From Pantoea sp. Ep11b (lineage in GTDB: Bacteria > Pseudomonadota > Gammaproteobacteria > Enterobacterales > Enterobacteriaceae), in the NCBI RefSeq assembly GCF_040783975.1, contig NZ_CP160631.1, positions 2,666,001-2,730,000 on the forward strand: a stretch of DNA of 64,000 bases. Reading direction: 5' to 3'. A program made the position numbers and the translations under genes. Below are positions 36,351 to 47,741 of the stretch, piece after piece. The notes under the pieces were generated by a model. The model was not told the DNA's origin, ran no database searches, and saw nothing but the letters and a program-made list of their open reading frames with translations. Within the stretch, counting starts at the first letter, position 1; each line of letters begins with the position of its first letter.

Positions 36351-36485
36351 GGCGAATGGCGCGCCCGACGGGCGCGCGGATTGCAGGATTCAGGCGGTGC
36401 CGAAGCCTGTCGGCGTTTTCCCCTTTTCACCTGAGGCATCCCCCGGTTTCCAGGCTGCGATGACCCGTTGTTCTCCTCAGCGGAT

Positions 36486-36827
36486 TTACTTCACCTGTTC
36501 GCAATCATACGCGCCCCGTATACGGATCTGGCTCTGGCTGGTGCGGACGATTTCGGCTCTTAACATCCCTTTGCCATCCCGTGTCGTCTGCTCCATATCC
36601 ACCATCCCCGGTGCCCGGCTGTTTTTGACCCGCAGCTTAATCGTCGCGTTATCGTAATCGCCCTTCTGTTTTGCAAACGTGACCTTCTGCGTCTTTGCGC
36701 GCTCCCCATTGACGGAGAACCAGCCGCTGCTGTCCGGTTTAAGGGTGAATGGTCCGCACTGCGTGGAGGCCAGGGCCGAAGAAGAGAGCGCGGTTAAACA
36801 GGCGATAAGGGTGAGCGTTTTAAACAT
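36486..36827 (-). CDS. small periplasmic protein
   Basis: The 113-residue precursor has a clear signal peptide (MFKTLTLIACLTALSSSALA, cleavage after ALA about residue 20). The mature part is a small beta-rich domain with two cysteines (QCGPF and YDCEQVK) that could form one disulfide linking the ends. I do not recognise the family. It stands alone. Confidence 0.7.
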   Translation of the reverse strand: MFKTLTLIACLTALSSSALASTQCGPFTLKPDSSGWFSVNGERAKTQKVTFAKQKGDYDNATIKLRVKNSRAPGMVDMEQTTRDGKGMLRAEIVRTSQSQIRIRGAYDCEQVK

Positions 36828-37663
36828 AGGTGAGCGTCCTGCTGTTCACAGAAAAGCGGAAAAGCGCGGCAGACGGAGGACCCTTTTGTCTGCCACGCGC
36901 TGAAGTAAACAGAAGTATAGCCGGGTGCAGTCACCTTATCACTGGCGGACGTGACCCGTTCAGCGCATCAGCACTAATCTTATGTTGCACCAGTGTGTAA
37001 CTTGCAGAGGCGATAATAGAGCAGGCGTTAGAAGGCTCCAGTTTTTTTGTTGAAGTCATTCAACAGTAAAAGAAGGTTAAACCAGTTTTGGATTGCAGTA
37101 AGTAACTGCGTCTTTATCAGAACAGTTTAAGGATATAGACAGTCCCATCTGTTGAAAAAAAATTAAGACAGATCGAGATCACGATCAGACCTCTTAACGA
37201 CCGAAAAAAGATAAAAAATTATCTGGCTCTCTACTTTTGACATCTTCTTTCTGCATTCATAATGCATAAGAAATTTGAAGGCTCTTTACTATAAAATGGA
37301 CCTGTTTTCACCTTTTAAAAGCCTTACTTATTCCCGCCCTTAGGACCTTAAGCCATTTTGAACTGCTAAATACTGGATGTTTAACATACAAAAAAAGGGA
37401 GTCAGTGGAGTGAAATATTCTCCAAAAAGACAATAAACGAAAATCATCTCTTGACAATCTTAAGACATTTCTTAGTATCCCTCTTAAATTTGCTTACAGA
37501 TTCCTTACGAATGATTCATCAGAAAATTTTTCGTTTTATCCTCCGATCCAGCAGGCTGCTATCAGCCTCCAGATTCATGACAACTCACCTTTTTTGCTTT
37601 TTTAATGGCTCCGCCGTTCGGTTGTTTATCGGGCGCTTGCGAGCCGAACATACAGGAATAAAC
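36828..37663. other. AT-rich gene-free stretch
   Basis: About 840 bp with low GC, many T and A runs and no supported gene. A 79-codon frame ending at 37690 has no ribosome-binding site at its start and a weak amino-acid pattern. The composition fits horizontally acquired DNA or an H-NS-bound promoter region for the acyltransferase that follows. Confidence 0.6.
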
Positions 37664-37690
37664 ATGCAAACAGAGATGTGCAGCTCATGA
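37664..37690 (+). CDS. possible 8-residue leader peptide coupled to the acyltransferase
   Basis: ATG at 37664 follows ACAGGAATAAAC and encodes MQTEMCSS, ending in TGA that overlaps the acyltransferase ATG (ATGA). The acyltransferase has no good ribosome-binding site of its own, so translational coupling from this short frame is plausible. It could also be the tail of a longer frame. Confidence 0.4.
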   Translation: MQTEMCSS

Positions 37691-38772
37691 AGAGACTGGC
37701 TGGTCTTGATGGTTTGAGAGGGATCCTTGCACTTGGCGTCGCTCTATCGCATGCCTATAGCCACTTCACCGGTTGGCGCACGGGTTATGACATCTTCCAT
37801 AATCCGGATTATGCGGTTGACATATTTTTTATTCTTTCCGGTATTGTTCTCTATCACTCTTATAAGAGCAAAGTCGGCCAGGGAGGTATGTCAGCACTTG
37901 AATTTTTTGTAATCCGGCTCTTCCGGCTCTATCCCCTGCATATTATCGCTGTCGTACTGGTACCTCTCGCTTTGTTTGTGTCTACCGGATCGTTCTTTCC
38001 CGCGTGGCTGGGGCCAGTTACGCCATGGAACCTGATAGGAGACCTGACATTGACCAACTCAATTGGTATCGGGTTTATACCCAAAACGAATGTGCCAAGC
38101 TGGTCGATTTCGGTAGAGCTCTTTGCCGGTACTGCAGTTCTGCTCCTGAGCTTTATTCACAGAGGATTGCCGTGGATCACGGCCGCCGCAGGCATCGGAC
38201 TCAGCCTCTTCTATCACATTGACATCAAGGGAGCTTCCTATGCTGCCTTCCCATTCCTGAGTGATGGCGTCATCCGCTGCATTTTGTGCGTTTCTTTAGG
38301 CATCTGCGCTTATCAGGTATCAATGAGATACAGTGAATGGATAACGCGTCATGATCGTGTGGTTTCGACAGGTATCTTTATCACCTTTATGCTGACTCTG
38401 ATCATTCTTTTTGGCATGAATATCACACTGCCCGCCTATCTGTTTATTACTCCGATAGTGGCTCTGGCGATAGCGGCTATGCCACATATTGAATCTGATT
38501 GCCGGACCTTTCTTGAGTCAGATAAGTTAGTGTTTCTTGGCCACATATCGTTCTCGCTCTACCTGTTACACACGCCCGTTGTCTATGCGATGTTGTGGCT
38601 GAAGGGTGAGTCATTCGATGCAAACATTATTTATGCAACTCTGGCTGTAGCTATAGCGGCTGGCATTGCTGTTCTTTCGCTGAAATATATTGAGCTTCCC
38701 TGTTATGACTATGGCAAAAGAATCGCCAGACAACACCTCTTTCCGCTTATGAAAAAAGAAAGCCCTCAGTAA
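37687..38772 (+). CDS. acyltransferase family 3 membrane protein (AT-rich island)
   Basis: The 361-residue inner-membrane protein opens with RLAGLDGLRGILALGVALSH, the family-3 acyltransferase signature. It has about ten membrane segments, including YAVDIFFILSGIVLYHSY and FSLYLLHTPVVYAM. These enzymes O-acylate polysaccharides, lipid-linked sugars or antibiotics. It differs strongly from the acyltransferase at 17085. Base composition is lower in GC than the flanking flagellar genes. The stop codon lies in the loop of its own terminator. Start at 37687 rather than the GTG at 37678. Confidence 0.8.
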   Translation: MKRLAGLDGLRGILALGVALSHAYSHFTGWRTGYDIFHNPDYAVDIFFILSGIVLYHSYKSKVGQGGMSALEFFVIRLFRLYPLHIIAVVLVPLALFVSTGSFFPAWLGPVTPWNLIGDLTLTNSIGIGFIPKTNVPSWSISVELFAGTAVLLLSFIHRGLPWITAAAGIGLSLFYHIDIKGASYAAFPFLSDGVIRCILCVSLGICAYQVSMRYSEWITRHDRVVSTGIFITFMLTLIILFGMNITLPAYLFITPIVALAIAAMPHIESDCRTFLESDKLVFLGHISFSLYLLHTPVVYAMLWLKGESFDANIIYATLAVAIAAGIAVLSLKYIELPCYDYGKRIARQHLFPLMKKESPQ

Positions 38773-38786
38773 GGGGCTTTCTTTTT
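38758..38786 (+). terminator. terminator of the AT-rich acyltransferase
   Basis: The stem GAAAGCCC / GGGCTTTC spans the stop codon and is followed by TTTTT. Confidence 0.85.
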
Positions 38787-39081
38787 GCCGATTTCATGCG
38801 TTTTTTTGCATCCGGAGCTTGTTGTGAAGAGCTGATTTGGTCTCATGCCAGCAATTCAAACCAAATCACACTGTAGCGAACGTGTAAGACTTCCTACATG
38901 CGGCTTGTTGAAATTAAGAGAGTTGCTTCTGAGTTGAAGGTAAGCCAACTGCGGCTCCTAAATACCAGACAACAGCTCGTACCTTTTATCTGCCTCAAAA
39001 CTCGTCATCCTGTGGTGCACACGTGCTCGACTGTATCAGCCACAGGATTAACCTCAATAACTTCAGACAGCAGTGCCTGAC
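38787..39081. other. intergenic region before fliE
   Basis: No gene is supported here. The only structure is a 9-bp inverted repeat TGATTTGGT (38832-38840) with ACCAAATCA (38859-38867) around an 18-base loop, with no T run. Confidence 0.6.
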
Positions 39082-39393
39082 CTACACCTGCATATTCATG
39101 ATTTCGCTGTACGCTGACACCAGCTTATTCCTGACCTGAATCCCCATCTGCATCGAGATTGAAGATTTCTGCAGATCGACCATCACATCATTCAGGGCAA
39201 TGCCGGGTTTCCCCATCTCAAAATCCTGCGCCTGAGTGCGGGCGGTGGTCTGGGTCTCACTGATCTTATCCAGCGCCGCTTTCATGGTGGCGCCGAAATC
39301 GATCTGATGGGTGGCTTCACTGCTGCGGTTGCTGGCCTGCAGTGAGGTCGCCTGCAGCTGCTGCAGCACGCCGTCGATTGCCTGAATGGACAT
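39082..39393 (-). CDS. fliE: flagellar hook-basal body protein FliE
   Basis: The 103-residue export substrate joins the MS ring to the proximal rod. It begins [20 protein letters not shown] and ends [17 protein letters not shown], and the [20 protein letters not shown] block is the family signature. It is divergent from fliF across 230 bp, which should hold the class II flagellar promoters recognised with FlhDC. Confidence 0.97.
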   Translation of the reverse strand: MSIQAIDGVLQQLQATSLQASNRSSEATHQIDFGATMKAALDKISETQTTARTQAQDFEMGKPGIALNDVMVDLQKSSISMQMGIQVRNKLVSAYSEIMNMQV

Positions 39394-39623
39394 AAACGAT
39401 ACCTTTTAAAGAGGAGTTATTTTTTCTGTGCTCAAAAGTTAGCACGTTGTCAATGAGACAAAGCCGCTAAATGACAGCAAAAAACCTACCTTATCCAGCC
39501 ATCGAATTTTGCTTATCACCTAATAATGCCTGGCATTGAAGTGGAAATTTTATCTACGCAGGTCAGGGAGTCTGTTTTGCCATCTCAACTTACCCGGTCA
39601 ATTACGTCAGGCAGGAATCGGTC

Positions 39624-41345
39624 ATGAATGCGAGCACAGCCGCCACAACAGAACAAGATAAGAAAGGCTTCGGTGACCTGCTCGCTCGCCTGCGCGCAAA
39701 CCCGCGTATCCCTTTAATCGTTGCCGCTGCCGCAGTGGTAGCGATCGTGATCGCGATGGTGCTGTGGGCAAAGCAGCCCAGCTACAGCGTTCTTTATAAC
39801 AACCTCTCAGATGAGGATGGCGGCGCCATCGTGACTCAGCTGACGCAGATGAACATCCCCTACCGTTTCGCTGAAAACGGCGGCGCGCTGATGGTGCCGG
39901 AAGCGAATGTGCATGAGCTGCGTCTGCGTCTGGCTCAGCAGGGTCTGCCGAAAGGCGGCTCTGTAGGCTTTGAGCTGCTGGATAAAGAGAAGTTTGGCAT
40001 CAGTCAGTTCAGCGAGCAGGTGAACTATCAGCGTGCGCTGGAAGGCGAACTGGCCCGCACGATTGAATCACTCGGTCCGGTCAAAACCGCCCGCGTCCAT
40101 CTGGCGATGCCTAAACCGACCCTGTTTGTGCGTGAGCAGAAAGCGCCCTCCGCCTCTGTCACCTTAACCCTGCAGCCCGGCCGTGCGCTGGATGAAGGCC
40201 AGATTCAGGCGATCGCACACATGGTGTCGAGCAGCGTTGCAGGTTTACCGCCAGGCAACGTCACCGTCGTCGATCAGGCCGGTCGCCTGCTGACCCGCTC
40301 CGATGCCGCCGGTCGCGATCTCAATGATGCGCAGCTGAAATATGCCGCAGAAGTTGAAGCGCGCTATCAGCAACGTATTGAAGCGATCCTGAATCCGATT
40401 CTCGGTCAGGGTAACGTTCATGCACAGGTCACCGCACAGATTAACTTCGACACCAGCGAGCAGACAGATGAGAAATATCAGCCTAACGCTAACCCGTCGA
40501 ACACCGCTATCCGTTCGCGGCAGACCAGCACCAGTGACCAGTCTGGTTCCCCATATCCGGGCGGCGTGCCGGGCGCGCTCTCCAATCAGCCTGCGCCAGC
40601 CAACACTGCGCCGGTAACGACGCCGAACAACAATGCGGCCAATGGTCAGAACGCGAACGGTCAGAACAATGCGGCTAACAACGCCACGCAGGCCACCAGC
40701 ACCGCCGCCAGCGCAACGCCGACGAACTCACGTCGTGACGACACGGTGAACTACGAACTGGATCGCACCATTCGTCACACCAAAATGAACGTCGGCGACG
40801 TGCAGCGTCTGTCGGTTGCGGTCGTCGTGAACTACCGTGCGGATGATAAAGGCAAAGCCATTGCGCTGAATGAGCAGCAGCTGAAACAGATTGAAGATCT
40901 GACCCGTGAAGCGATGGGTTACTCTCAGAATCGTGGTGACAGCGTCAACGTGGTGAACTCGCAGTTTAACACCACCGAGCCGATGAGCGTCGACCTGCCC
41001 TTCTGGCAACAGCAGTCGTTCTTTGAACAGCTGATGGATGCCGGTAAGTGGCTGCTGGTTGCCCTCGTCGCCTTCATTCTCTATCGCAAACTGGTTCGTC
41101 CGCATCTGGTTCGCAAGCAGGCCGCAGACAAAGCCGCTGCTGAAGCCATTGCCGCCCGCGCTGCCGAGAAGCCGGAAGAAGAAGCCTTTAGCGTACAGCT
41201 CAGCAAAGATGAGCTGGAGCAGGAACGTAAGTCTAACAACCGCATGAGCGCAGAAGTGATGAGTCAACGCATCCGCGACATGTCAGAAAACGATCCGCGT
41301 GTGGTAGCGCTGGTCATTCGTGAATGGATGAGTAAAGAGCTATGA
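39624..41345 (+). CDS. fliF: flagellar MS-ring protein FliF
   Basis: The 573-residue protein builds the MS ring in the inner membrane. It has a first membrane segment at about 31-50 and ring-building motifs including [17 protein letters not shown] and [16 protein letters not shown] low-complexity Asn/Ala/Thr-rich linker lies at about 315-370, and a second membrane segment near 470-490. The C-terminal cytoplasmic tail that binds FliG ends the protein. Its stop overlaps the fliG start (ATGA). Confidence 0.97.
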   Translation: MNASTAATTEQDKKGFGDLLARLRANPRIPLIVAAAAVVAIVIAMVLWAKQPSYSVLYNNLSDEDGGAIVTQLTQMNIPYRFAENGGALMVPEANVHELRLRLAQQGLPKGGSVGFELLDKEKFGISQFSEQVNYQRALEGELARTIESLGPVKTARVHLAMPKPTLFVREQKAPSASVTLTLQPGRALDEGQIQAIAHMVSSSVAGLPPGNVTVVDQAGRLLTRSDAAGRDLNDAQLKYAAEVEARYQQRIEAILNPILGQGNVHAQVTAQINFDTSEQTDEKYQPNANPSNTAIRSRQTSTSDQSGSPYPGGVPGALSNQPAPANTAPVTTPNNNAANGQNANGQNNAANNATQATSTAASATPTNSRRDDTVNYELDRTIRHTKMNVGDVQRLSVAVVVNYRADDKGKAIALNEQQLKQIEDLTREAMGYSQNRGDSVNVVNSQFNTTEPMSVDLPFWQQQSFFEQLMDAGKWLLVALVAFILYRKLVRPHLVRKQAADKAAAEAIAARAAEKPEEEAFSVQLSKDELEQERKSNNRMSAEVMSQRIRDMSENDPRVVALVIREWMSKEL

Positions 41346-42334
41346 GTCTGACCGGAACTGAAAAAAGCGCCATCCTGATGATGACCATTGGTGAAGAGCG
41401 CGCGGCGGAAGTCTTCAAACACCTGAACCAGCGTGAGGTGCAGCACCTGAGCGGCGCGATGGCGAATATGCGTCAGGTGTCGCACAAACAGCTGACCGAG
41501 GTCCTGCGTGAGTTCGAAGCGGATGCCGAGCAGTTCGCGGCGCTGAGCCTGAACTCCAACGAATATCTGCGTTCGGTACTGACCCGGGCGCTGGGCGAAG
41601 AGCGCGCCTCCAGCCTGCTGGAGGACATCCTCGAAACGCGCGACACCACCAGCGGCATGGAAACACTCAACTTTATGGAGCCGCAGGCTGCTGCCGACCT
41701 GATTCGCGACGAGCATCCGCAGATCATCGCCACCATTCTGGTACACCTGAAACGTGCCCAGGCCGCCGACATCGTGGCGCTGTTCGACGAGCGTCTGCGT
41801 CACGACGTGATGCTGCGTATCGCCACCTTTGGTGGTGTGCAGCCAGCCGCGCTGGCCGAACTGACCGAAGTGCTGAACGGACTGCTGGACGGTACCAACC
41901 TCAAGCGCGCGAAGATGGGCGGCGTGAGAACCGCAGCCGAGATCATCAACCTGATGAAAACGCAGCAGGAAGAGGCGGTTATCGAAGCGGTACGCGACTT
42001 CGATGGCGAACTGGCGCAGAAAATTATCGACGAGATGTTCCTGTTCGAGAACCTGGTGGAAGTGGACGACCGCAGCATCCAGCGTCTGTTGCAGGAAGTG
42101 GAGTCCGAGCAGCTGCTGGTGGCGCTGAAAGGTGCCGAACAGCCACTGCGCGAGAAGTTCCTCAAAAACATGTCAGCCCGTGCAGCCGATATTCTGCGCG
42201 ACGATCTGGCAAACCGGGGGCCGGTGCGTATGTCTGCGGTGGAAAACGAACAGAAAGCGATCCTGCTGGTGGTTCGCCGCCTGGCCGAATCGGGCGAGAT
42301 GGTAATTGGTGGTGGCGAGGAAACGTATGTCTGA
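41342..42334 (+). CDS. fliG: flagellar motor switch protein FliG
   Basis: This 330-residue protein of the C ring generates torque with MotA. N-terminal [27 protein letters not shown] is characteristic. The middle domain holds the EHPQIIA motif and the C-terminal domain holds the charged torque helix near [17 protein letters not shown]. It overlaps fliF at its start and fliH at its end. Confidence 0.98.
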   Translation: MSLTGTEKSAILMMTIGEERAAEVFKHLNQREVQHLSGAMANMRQVSHKQLTEVLREFEADAEQFAALSLNSNEYLRSVLTRALGEERASSLLEDILETRDTTSGMETLNFMEPQAAADLIRDEHPQIIATILVHLKRAQAADIVALFDERLRHDVMLRIATFGGVQPAALAELTEVLNGLLDGTNLKRAKMGGVRTAAEIINLMKTQQEEAVIEAVRDFDGELAQKIIDEMFLFENLVEVDDRSIQRLLQEVESEQLLVALKGAEQPLREKFLKNMSARAADILRDDLANRGPVRMSAVENEQKAILLVVRRLAESGEMVIGGGEETYV

Positions 42335-43019
42335 TGCATTTTCTGCCCGTCCCTGGCAGCTGTGGCAGCCCACGGATTTAGGCCGTTTCGATGAGCCTGA
42401 AGCCGCGCCGGAGCCTGAATTTACCGAATCGGATGATGGCGTCGATGAGCAGCAACTGCAGCTCGAACGCCTGCAGCAGCAGATGCGGAAAGAGGCGCAG
42501 GGCCAGGGGTACAACGAAGGCTATCAGCAGGGCATGACCGAAGGTCAGAAAGCGGGCTATGACGCCGGTTTTCAGCAGGGCCTGGTGGATGCCCAGCAGC
42601 AGCAGGCGCCGCTTCAGGCGCGGATGCAGCAGCTGGTTACCGAGTTCCAGAACACCCTGGAATCCCTGGACAGCGTGATCGCCGCGCGTCTGATGCAGCT
42701 GGCTCTGGAAGCGGCACGCTCCGTTATCGGCCAGGCAACCGCCGTCGATGGCACTGCCCTGCTGCGCCAGATTCAGGGCTTACTGCAGCAGGAACCGATG
42801 TTCAGCGGCAAACCGCAGCTGCGTGTTCATCCGGATGACTTACAGCGCATTGAGCAGACCCTGGGCCCGACGCTGGATCTGCACGGCTGGCGTCTGATCG
42901 CCGACAGCACCCTACATCCCGGCGGCTGCAAACTCAGCGCAGAAGATGGTGACCTGGATGCCAGCGTCGCCACGCGCTGGCAGGAACTCTGCCGTCTTGC
43001 GGCACCAGGAGAAATTTAA
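42327..43019 (+). CDS. fliH: flagellar export stator FliH
   Basis: The 230-residue protein ([13 protein letters not shown]) regulates the FliI ATPase. A Gln/Glu-rich segment with GxxxG repeats ([21 protein letters not shown], about residues 60-85) is diagnostic. The C-terminal half ends in [19 protein letters not shown] as in E. coli. The start at 42327 has GAGGAA and lies inside the fliG end; a start seven codons upstream is less likely. Confidence 0.95.
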   Translation: MSDAFSARPWQLWQPTDLGRFDEPEAAPEPEFTESDDGVDEQQLQLERLQQQMRKEAQGQGYNEGYQQGMTEGQKAGYDAGFQQGLVDAQQQQAPLQARMQQLVTEFQNTLESLDSVIAARLMQLALEAARSVIGQATAVDGTALLRQIQGLLQQEPMFSGKPQLRVHPDDLQRIEQTLGPTLDLHGWRLIADSTLHPGGCKLSAEDGDLDASVATRWQELCRLAAPGEI

Positions 43020-44383
43020 TGACCACCCGTCTGAACCGCTGGCTGGGATCGCTGGACGCCTTTGAGAAACGCATCGCCCAGGTGCAACCGGTGCGCCGTT
43101 ATGGTCGCCTGACCCGCGCCACCGGTCTGGTGCTGGAAGCGACCGGCCTGCAGTTACCGCTGGGGGCAACCTGCATCATTGAACGCAACGATGGCAAAAC
43201 CATCAGCGAAATCGAAAGCGAAGTGGTGGGATTTAACGGCCAGAAACTGCTGATGATGCCACTGGAAGAGGTGGACGGCATTTTACCTGGCGCGCGAGTC
43301 TATGCCCGTCAGAATGGCGATAACCCGCAGGCAGGCAAGCAGCTGATGCTGGGGCCGGAACTGCTGGGCCGCGTTCTTGACGGCAGTGGCCGTCCGCTGG
43401 ATGGTCTGCCGTCGCCGGATACCGGCTATCGTGCGCCGCTGATCACACCGCCCTTTAACCCCTTACAGCGTACGCCGATTACCGACGTACTGGATACCGG
43501 CGTGCGGGCAATCAACGCGCTGCTGACGGTTGGCCGTGGCCAGCGTATGGGCCTGTTTGCCGGTTCGGGCGTGGGTAAAAGCGTGCTGCTGGGCATGATG
43601 GCGCGCTATACCAAAGCGGACGTCATCGTGGTCGGCCTGATCGGTGAACGTGGCCGCGAGGTCAAAGATTTTATCGAGAATATTCTCGGTGCCGAAGGCC
43701 GCGCCCGTTCAGTGGTCATCGCCGCCCCGGCCGATGTCTCCCCGCTGCTGCGTATGCAGGGTGCCGCCTACGCCACGCGCATTGCGGAAGATTTTCGCGA
43801 TCGCGGCAAGCACGTCCTGCTGATTATGGACTCCCTCACCCGCTACGCCATGGCGCAGCGTGAGATTGCGCTGGCGATCGGTGAGCCGCCCGCCACCAAA
43901 GGCTATCCGCCTTCCGTGTTCGCCAAACTGCCTGCGCTGGTTGAACGCGCCGGTAACGGCATCGACGGCGGCGGTTCGATTACCGCCTTCTATACCGTTC
44001 TGACCGAGGGCGACGATCAGCAGGATCCGATCGCCGACTCCGCGCGCGCCATCCTTGACGGCCACATCGTGCTGTCACGCCGGCTGGGCGAAGCGGGTCA
44101 CTACCCGGCCATCGATATTGAAGCCTCGATCAGCCGTGCGATGACACATCTGATCGATGAGAACCACTATGCGCAGGTACGCCAGTTCAAGCAGTTGCTC
44201 TCCAGCTTCCAGCGTAACCGGGATCTGGTCAGCGTCGGCGCCTACGCCGCCGGGAGCGACCCGATGCTCGATAAAGCCATCAAACTCTATCCGCAGATGG
44301 AAGCCTTCCTGCAGCAGGGGATTTTTGAGCGCAGCGATTACGACGACGCCACCCTGCATCTGCATGCGCTGTTTGGACAGTAA
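43019..44383 (+). CDS. fliI: flagellar export ATPase FliI
   Basis: This 454-residue ATPase, related to F1-beta, energises substrate delivery to the export gate. Walker A is [15 protein letters not shown] (about 177-191), Walker B is the [18 protein letters not shown] block, and the [11 protein letters not shown] motif is present. The N-terminal 20 residues bind FliH. The ATG overlaps the fliH stop (TAATG). Confidence 0.98.
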   Translation: MTTRLNRWLGSLDAFEKRIAQVQPVRRYGRLTRATGLVLEATGLQLPLGATCIIERNDGKTISEIESEVVGFNGQKLLMMPLEEVDGILPGARVYARQNGDNPQAGKQLMLGPELLGRVLDGSGRPLDGLPSPDTGYRAPLITPPFNPLQRTPITDVLDTGVRAINALLTVGRGQRMGLFAGSGVGKSVLLGMMARYTKADVIVVGLIGERGREVKDFIENILGAEGRARSVVIAAPADVSPLLRMQGAAYATRIAEDFRDRGKHVLLIMDSLTRYAMAQREIALAIGEPPATKGYPPSVFAKLPALVERAGNGIDGGGSITAFYTVLTEGDDQQDPIADSARAILDGHIVLSRRLGEAGHYPAIDIEASISRAMTHLIDENHYAQVRQFKQLLSSFQRNRDLVSVGAYAAGSDPMLDKAIKLYPQMEAFLQQGIFERSDYDDATLHLHALFGQ

Positions 44384-44408
44384 CACCCTTTAACGCGAGG
44401 TAACGGCA

Positions 44409-44852
44409 ATGAAAACTGCAAATGCCATCGACACGCTGCGTGATTTAGCGGAGCAGGATCTCGAACGCGCCGCCATCTACTTAGGCGATATGCGTCGCGG
44501 CCAGCATGCCGCCAACGAGCAGCTGACGATGCTGCTCGATTATCAGGACGAATATCGCAACAAACTCAACGATGACATGTCATCAGGTATCGCCAGCACC
44601 CGCTGGACCAACTATCACCAGTTTATTCAGACGCTGGAAAAAGCGATCGAGCAGCACCGTAACCAGCTCAATCACTGGAATCAGCGGCTCGAACAGGCGC
44701 TGATTAACTGGCGCGACAAGCAGCAGCGGCTGAATGCCTATCAGACCCTGATTACGCGGGCAGCAGAAAACGCATCACGACAGGAAAACCGTCTCGATCA
44801 GAAACGGATGGACGAATTTGCCCAACGGGCCGCATTGAGGAGAGGCGAATGA
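44409..44852 (+). CDS. fliJ: flagellar export chaperone FliJ
   Basis: The 147-residue all-helical coiled-coil protein sits in the FliI hexamer like the gamma stalk of F1. The ALDTL-like opening ([19 protein letters not shown]) and the RxxxQxxLDYQDEY stretch fit. It overlaps fliK by four bases (ATGA). Confidence 0.93.
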   Translation: MKTANAIDTLRDLAEQDLERAAIYLGDMRRGQHAANEQLTMLLDYQDEYRNKLNDDMSSGIASTRWTNYHQFIQTLEKAIEQHRNQLNHWNQRLEQALINWRDKQQRLNAYQTLITRAAENASRQENRLDQKRMDEFAQRAALRRGE

Positions 44853-46114
44853 TTACGCTGCCACACATTGCCACAAAAGCGGCGGTGAAAACTGACGCTG
44901 AACCATCAGTTTCAGCTGATGCCACAGCGGGCAATGATGCCCTGCCACAGGACTTTCTGACCGCGCTGGGCAACCAGCTTCTGGGGCTGGCTAAGCAGCC
45001 CGGAAAAACGCTGCAATCGGCTGATATGAAAGCCGAAAAAGGCGATGACGCGCGGGCCAAACCTACCCTGAATGCGCTAATGGCGGCACTGGAAAATCCG
45101 GCTGCACTGAGTGGCCTGTTTAAACCGGAAAATATTAAAGCTGATCCAAAATCAGCCGATGATAAAGACAAGCCGGACGTGGCCGCCCTGAGCGCCAGCG
45201 AGCTGCAGAATGTGCAGGCACTGTTCGCTATGTTACCCGGCGTGACAACCGCCGCTGCCGCAACGCCGACCCCGGTCAGCGGTGAGGCCGGCGAGCTGAT
45301 AGCTCAGGCTGGCGGCGACCGCAAAGCACAGAACCCGCTGATGCAACTGCTCAACAGTGCACAGACTACTGCGCCAGCGGATAAAGCTGAGAAACATGAC
45401 GCGAAAGGCGCCGCCGCGGATGCCTCTGCGGCCGGCAGCGCAGCCAGCCAGGGTTCAGCCCCGGCGAAAAGCGCAACCGGCACTGGCCTGACGCCCGATG
45501 CCAGTTTCCAGCAGGCGCTGAACACGCTCGTGAAGCAGGATGACCAGGCGGCGGTGAAAGCCAGTAACAGCGATAACGCGCTCATCGCGCCGCCAGTGAG
45601 CAGCGCCAGCAGCCTGCCGGCCCCGGTGACCGCCTCTGCGACCAGCAGCACGCCAGCCACGCCGATGCTGAATGCGCAGCTGGGCAGCGACGAATGGCAG
45701 CAGGCGCTGAGTCAGCAGATTGTCATGTTCAGCCGCAACGGTCAGCAGAATGCGGAATTGCGTCTGCACCCGGAAGATCTTGGCGCTATCCAGATTAGCC
45801 TGAAACTGGATAACGACCAGGCACAAATTAGTCTGGTTTCCAGCCACAGCCATGTCAGATCGGCGCTGGAAGCCGCGATACCGCAGCTGCGCAGCGCACT
45901 GGCAGAGAGCGGTATTAACCTGGGCGAGAGTCAGGTGAGCAGTGACAGTTCCGCGCAGGGCCAGAGCTTCCAGCAGCAGGAGGCGCCTCGCGATGGACAG
46001 CATGGCCGCTTCTCCCTCTCCCAGGACAGTGACACCGACATCACGCCGATTGCCGTCCCCGCCGCCCTTCAGGCTCGCGTCAGCGGCAACAGCGCCGTCG
46101 ACACTTTTGCCTGA
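44849..46114 (+). CDS. fliK: flagellar hook-length control protein FliK
   Basis: The 421-residue protein is the molecular ruler that ends hook growth and switches export specificity. It has a long Ala/Pro/Ser/Lys-rich N-terminal part and a conserved C-terminal core (about 280-370) with [20 protein letters not shown] Gln/Ser-rich tail follows. The ruler part is poorly conserved, as expected. It starts inside the fliJ stop. Confidence 0.92.
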   Translation: MITLPHIATKAAVKTDAEPSVSADATAGNDALPQDFLTALGNQLLGLAKQPGKTLQSADMKAEKGDDARAKPTLNALMAALENPAALSGLFKPENIKADPKSADDKDKPDVAALSASELQNVQALFAMLPGVTTAAAATPTPVSGEAGELIAQAGGDRKAQNPLMQLLNSAQTTAPADKAEKHDAKGAAADASAAGSAASQGSAPAKSATGTGLTPDASFQQALNTLVKQDDQAAVKASNSDNALIAPPVSSASSLPAPVTASATSSTPATPMLNAQLGSDEWQQALSQQIVMFSRNGQQNAELRLHPEDLGAIQISLKLDNDQAQISLVSSHSHVRSALEAAIPQLRSALAESGINLGESQVSSDSSAQGQSFQQQEAPRDGQHGRFSLSQDSDTDITPIAVPAALQARVSGNSAVDTFA

Positions 46115-46243
46115 CAGCGACAAACGCTGAAGGTAAGCGTAAAACCCGCGTCTTTTCTTCCCATTGGTTTGACTTAAGACGCGGGATAATCTGTCCCGTG
46201 AGCCGAGAGGCTTGCCCATAATTCACAGGAAGTAACTGCAACC

Positions 46244-46729
46244 ATGTCTGAAAACGCAAAAGCAAAAGGCCGCAAACGTAAACTCTTAATACCGGTGTTG
46301 CTCATTGTGACGCTGGCCGCTTGCAGCGTGGCAGGCTATGCAGTCTGGCGAATGATGAACAAACACGAGGGCGATAAGCCTGAGGTGGCGAAAGTTGAAC
46401 CGCCTCCCGCTCCGGTCTTTTTTGCACTTGATACATTTACGGTTAACCTGGTCAATCCCGACAACGATCCTGACCGCGTGCTTTACGTAGGCTTTACCCT
46501 GCGTCTGGCCGATGAGGATACCCGTCGTCGGCTGAATGATTATCTGCCTGAGGTGCGCAGCCGTCTGCTGCTGCTGCTCTCGCGTCAGAGTGCTGCGGCG
46601 CTGGCGACCGAGCAGGGAAAACAGGCGCTTGTTGAACAAATCAAACAGGCGCTGGCCCCACCGCTGGTAAAAGGTCAACCTCCGCAGGTCGTAAACGATG
46701 TGCTGTTTACTGCCTTCATTTTGAGGTGA
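46244..46729 (+). CDS. fliL: flagellar basal-body protein FliL
   Basis: The 161-residue inner-membrane protein has one membrane segment (about 15-36, [22 protein letters not shown]) and a periplasmic domain. It lines the MotA/MotB stator ring. A 129-bp gap after fliK suggests that fliL heads its own transcript with fliMNOPQR, as in E. coli, though I could not place the promoter. AGGAAG precedes the start. Confidence 0.95.
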   Translation: MSENAKAKGRKRKLLIPVLLIVTLAACSVAGYAVWRMMNKHEGDKPEVAKVEPPPAPVFFALDTFTVNLVNPDNDPDRVLYVGFTLRLADEDTRRRLNDYLPEVRSRLLLLLSRQSAAALATEQGKQALVEQIKQALAPPLVKGQPPQVVNDVLFTAFILR

Positions 46730-46733
46730 ATCA

Positions 46734-47741
46734 ATGGGCGATAGTATTCTCTCCCAGGCTGAAATTGACGCCCTTCTGAACGGCGACAGCGGCAGCGCGG
46801 AAGAAGAAAAGAAACAAAGCGGGCCGGAAGGCGACATTCGTCCTTACGACCCGAATACCCAGCGTCGCGTGGTGCGCGAGCGTCTGCAGGCGCTTGAGAT
46901 TATTAACGAGCGTTTTGCCCGTAGTTTCCGTATGGCGCTGTTTAACCTGCTGCGCCGCAGCCCGGATATCAGCGTCGGGACGATCAAGATTCAGCCGTAT
47001 CATGAGTTTGCCCGCAACCTGCCGGTGCCGACTAACCTGAACCTGATCCACCTGAAACCGCTGCGCGGCACAGCACTCGTGGTGTTCTCACCGAGCCTGG
47101 TGTTTATTGCCGTCGATAACCTGTTTGGTGGCGACGGCCGCTTTCCGACCAAAGTCGAAGGCCGTGAGTTTACCCATACCGAGCAGCGCGTCATCCGCCG
47201 CATGCTGAAGCTGGCGCTGGATGGTTACAGCGATGCCTGGAAAGCGATTTATCCTCTGGACGTCGAGTATGTACGTTCAGAAATGCAGGTGAAGTTCACC
47301 AACATTACCACCTCACCGAACGACATCGTGGTCAACACGCCGTTCCAGGTGGAGATTGGTAACCTGGTGGGTGAGTTTAATATCTGCATCCCGTTTTCAA
47401 TGATTGAACCGCTGCGCGAGCTGCTGGTGAATCCACCGCTCGAAAACTCACGTCAGGAAGATAACCACTGGCGTGACAACCTGGTCAAACAGGTGCAGCA
47501 CTCTGAGCTGGAACTGATTGCACACTTTGCCGAAACCTCACTGCGTCTGTCACGGATCCTGCAGCTGAAACCTGGCGATGTGCTGCCGATTGAGAAGCCG
47601 GAACGCATTATCGCGCATGTGGATAGCGTCCCGGTCTTAACCAGCCAGTATGGCACGATGAATGGTCAGTACGCGCTCCGTGTTGAACACCTGATTAACC
47701 CGATTTTGAATTCGCTGAACGAGGAACAGCCCCATGACTGA
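46734..47741 (+). CDS. fliM: flagellar motor switch protein FliM
   Basis: The 335-residue switch protein starts with the CheY-P-binding peptide LSQAEIDALLNG (residues 6-17). It continues with a CheC-like middle domain and a C-terminal SpoA domain (about 250-325). It overlaps fliN by eight bases. Confidence 0.98.
   Translation: MGDSILSQAEIDALLNGDSGSAEEEKKQSGPEGDIRPYDPNTQRRVVRERLQALEIINERFARSFRMALFNLLRRSPDISVGTIKIQPYHEFARNLPVPTNLNLIHLKPLRGTALVVFSPSLVFIAVDNLFGGDGRFPTKVEGREFTHTEQRVIRRMLKLALDGYSDAWKAIYPLDVEYVRSEMQVKFTNITTSPNDIVVNTPFQVEIGNLVGEFNICIPFSMIEPLRELLVNPPLENSRQEDNHWRDNLVKQVQHSELELIAHFAETSLRLSRILQLKPGDVLPIEKPERIIAHVDSVPVLTSQYGTMNGQYALRVEHLINPILNSLNEEQPHD

Noticed and set aside
37451..37690. 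A 79-codon frame ending at the acyltransferase start
   Set aside because: Its start lacks a ribosome-binding site and the residues are atypical. Only its last eight codons, which have their own ATG and AGGA, are kept as a possible leader.
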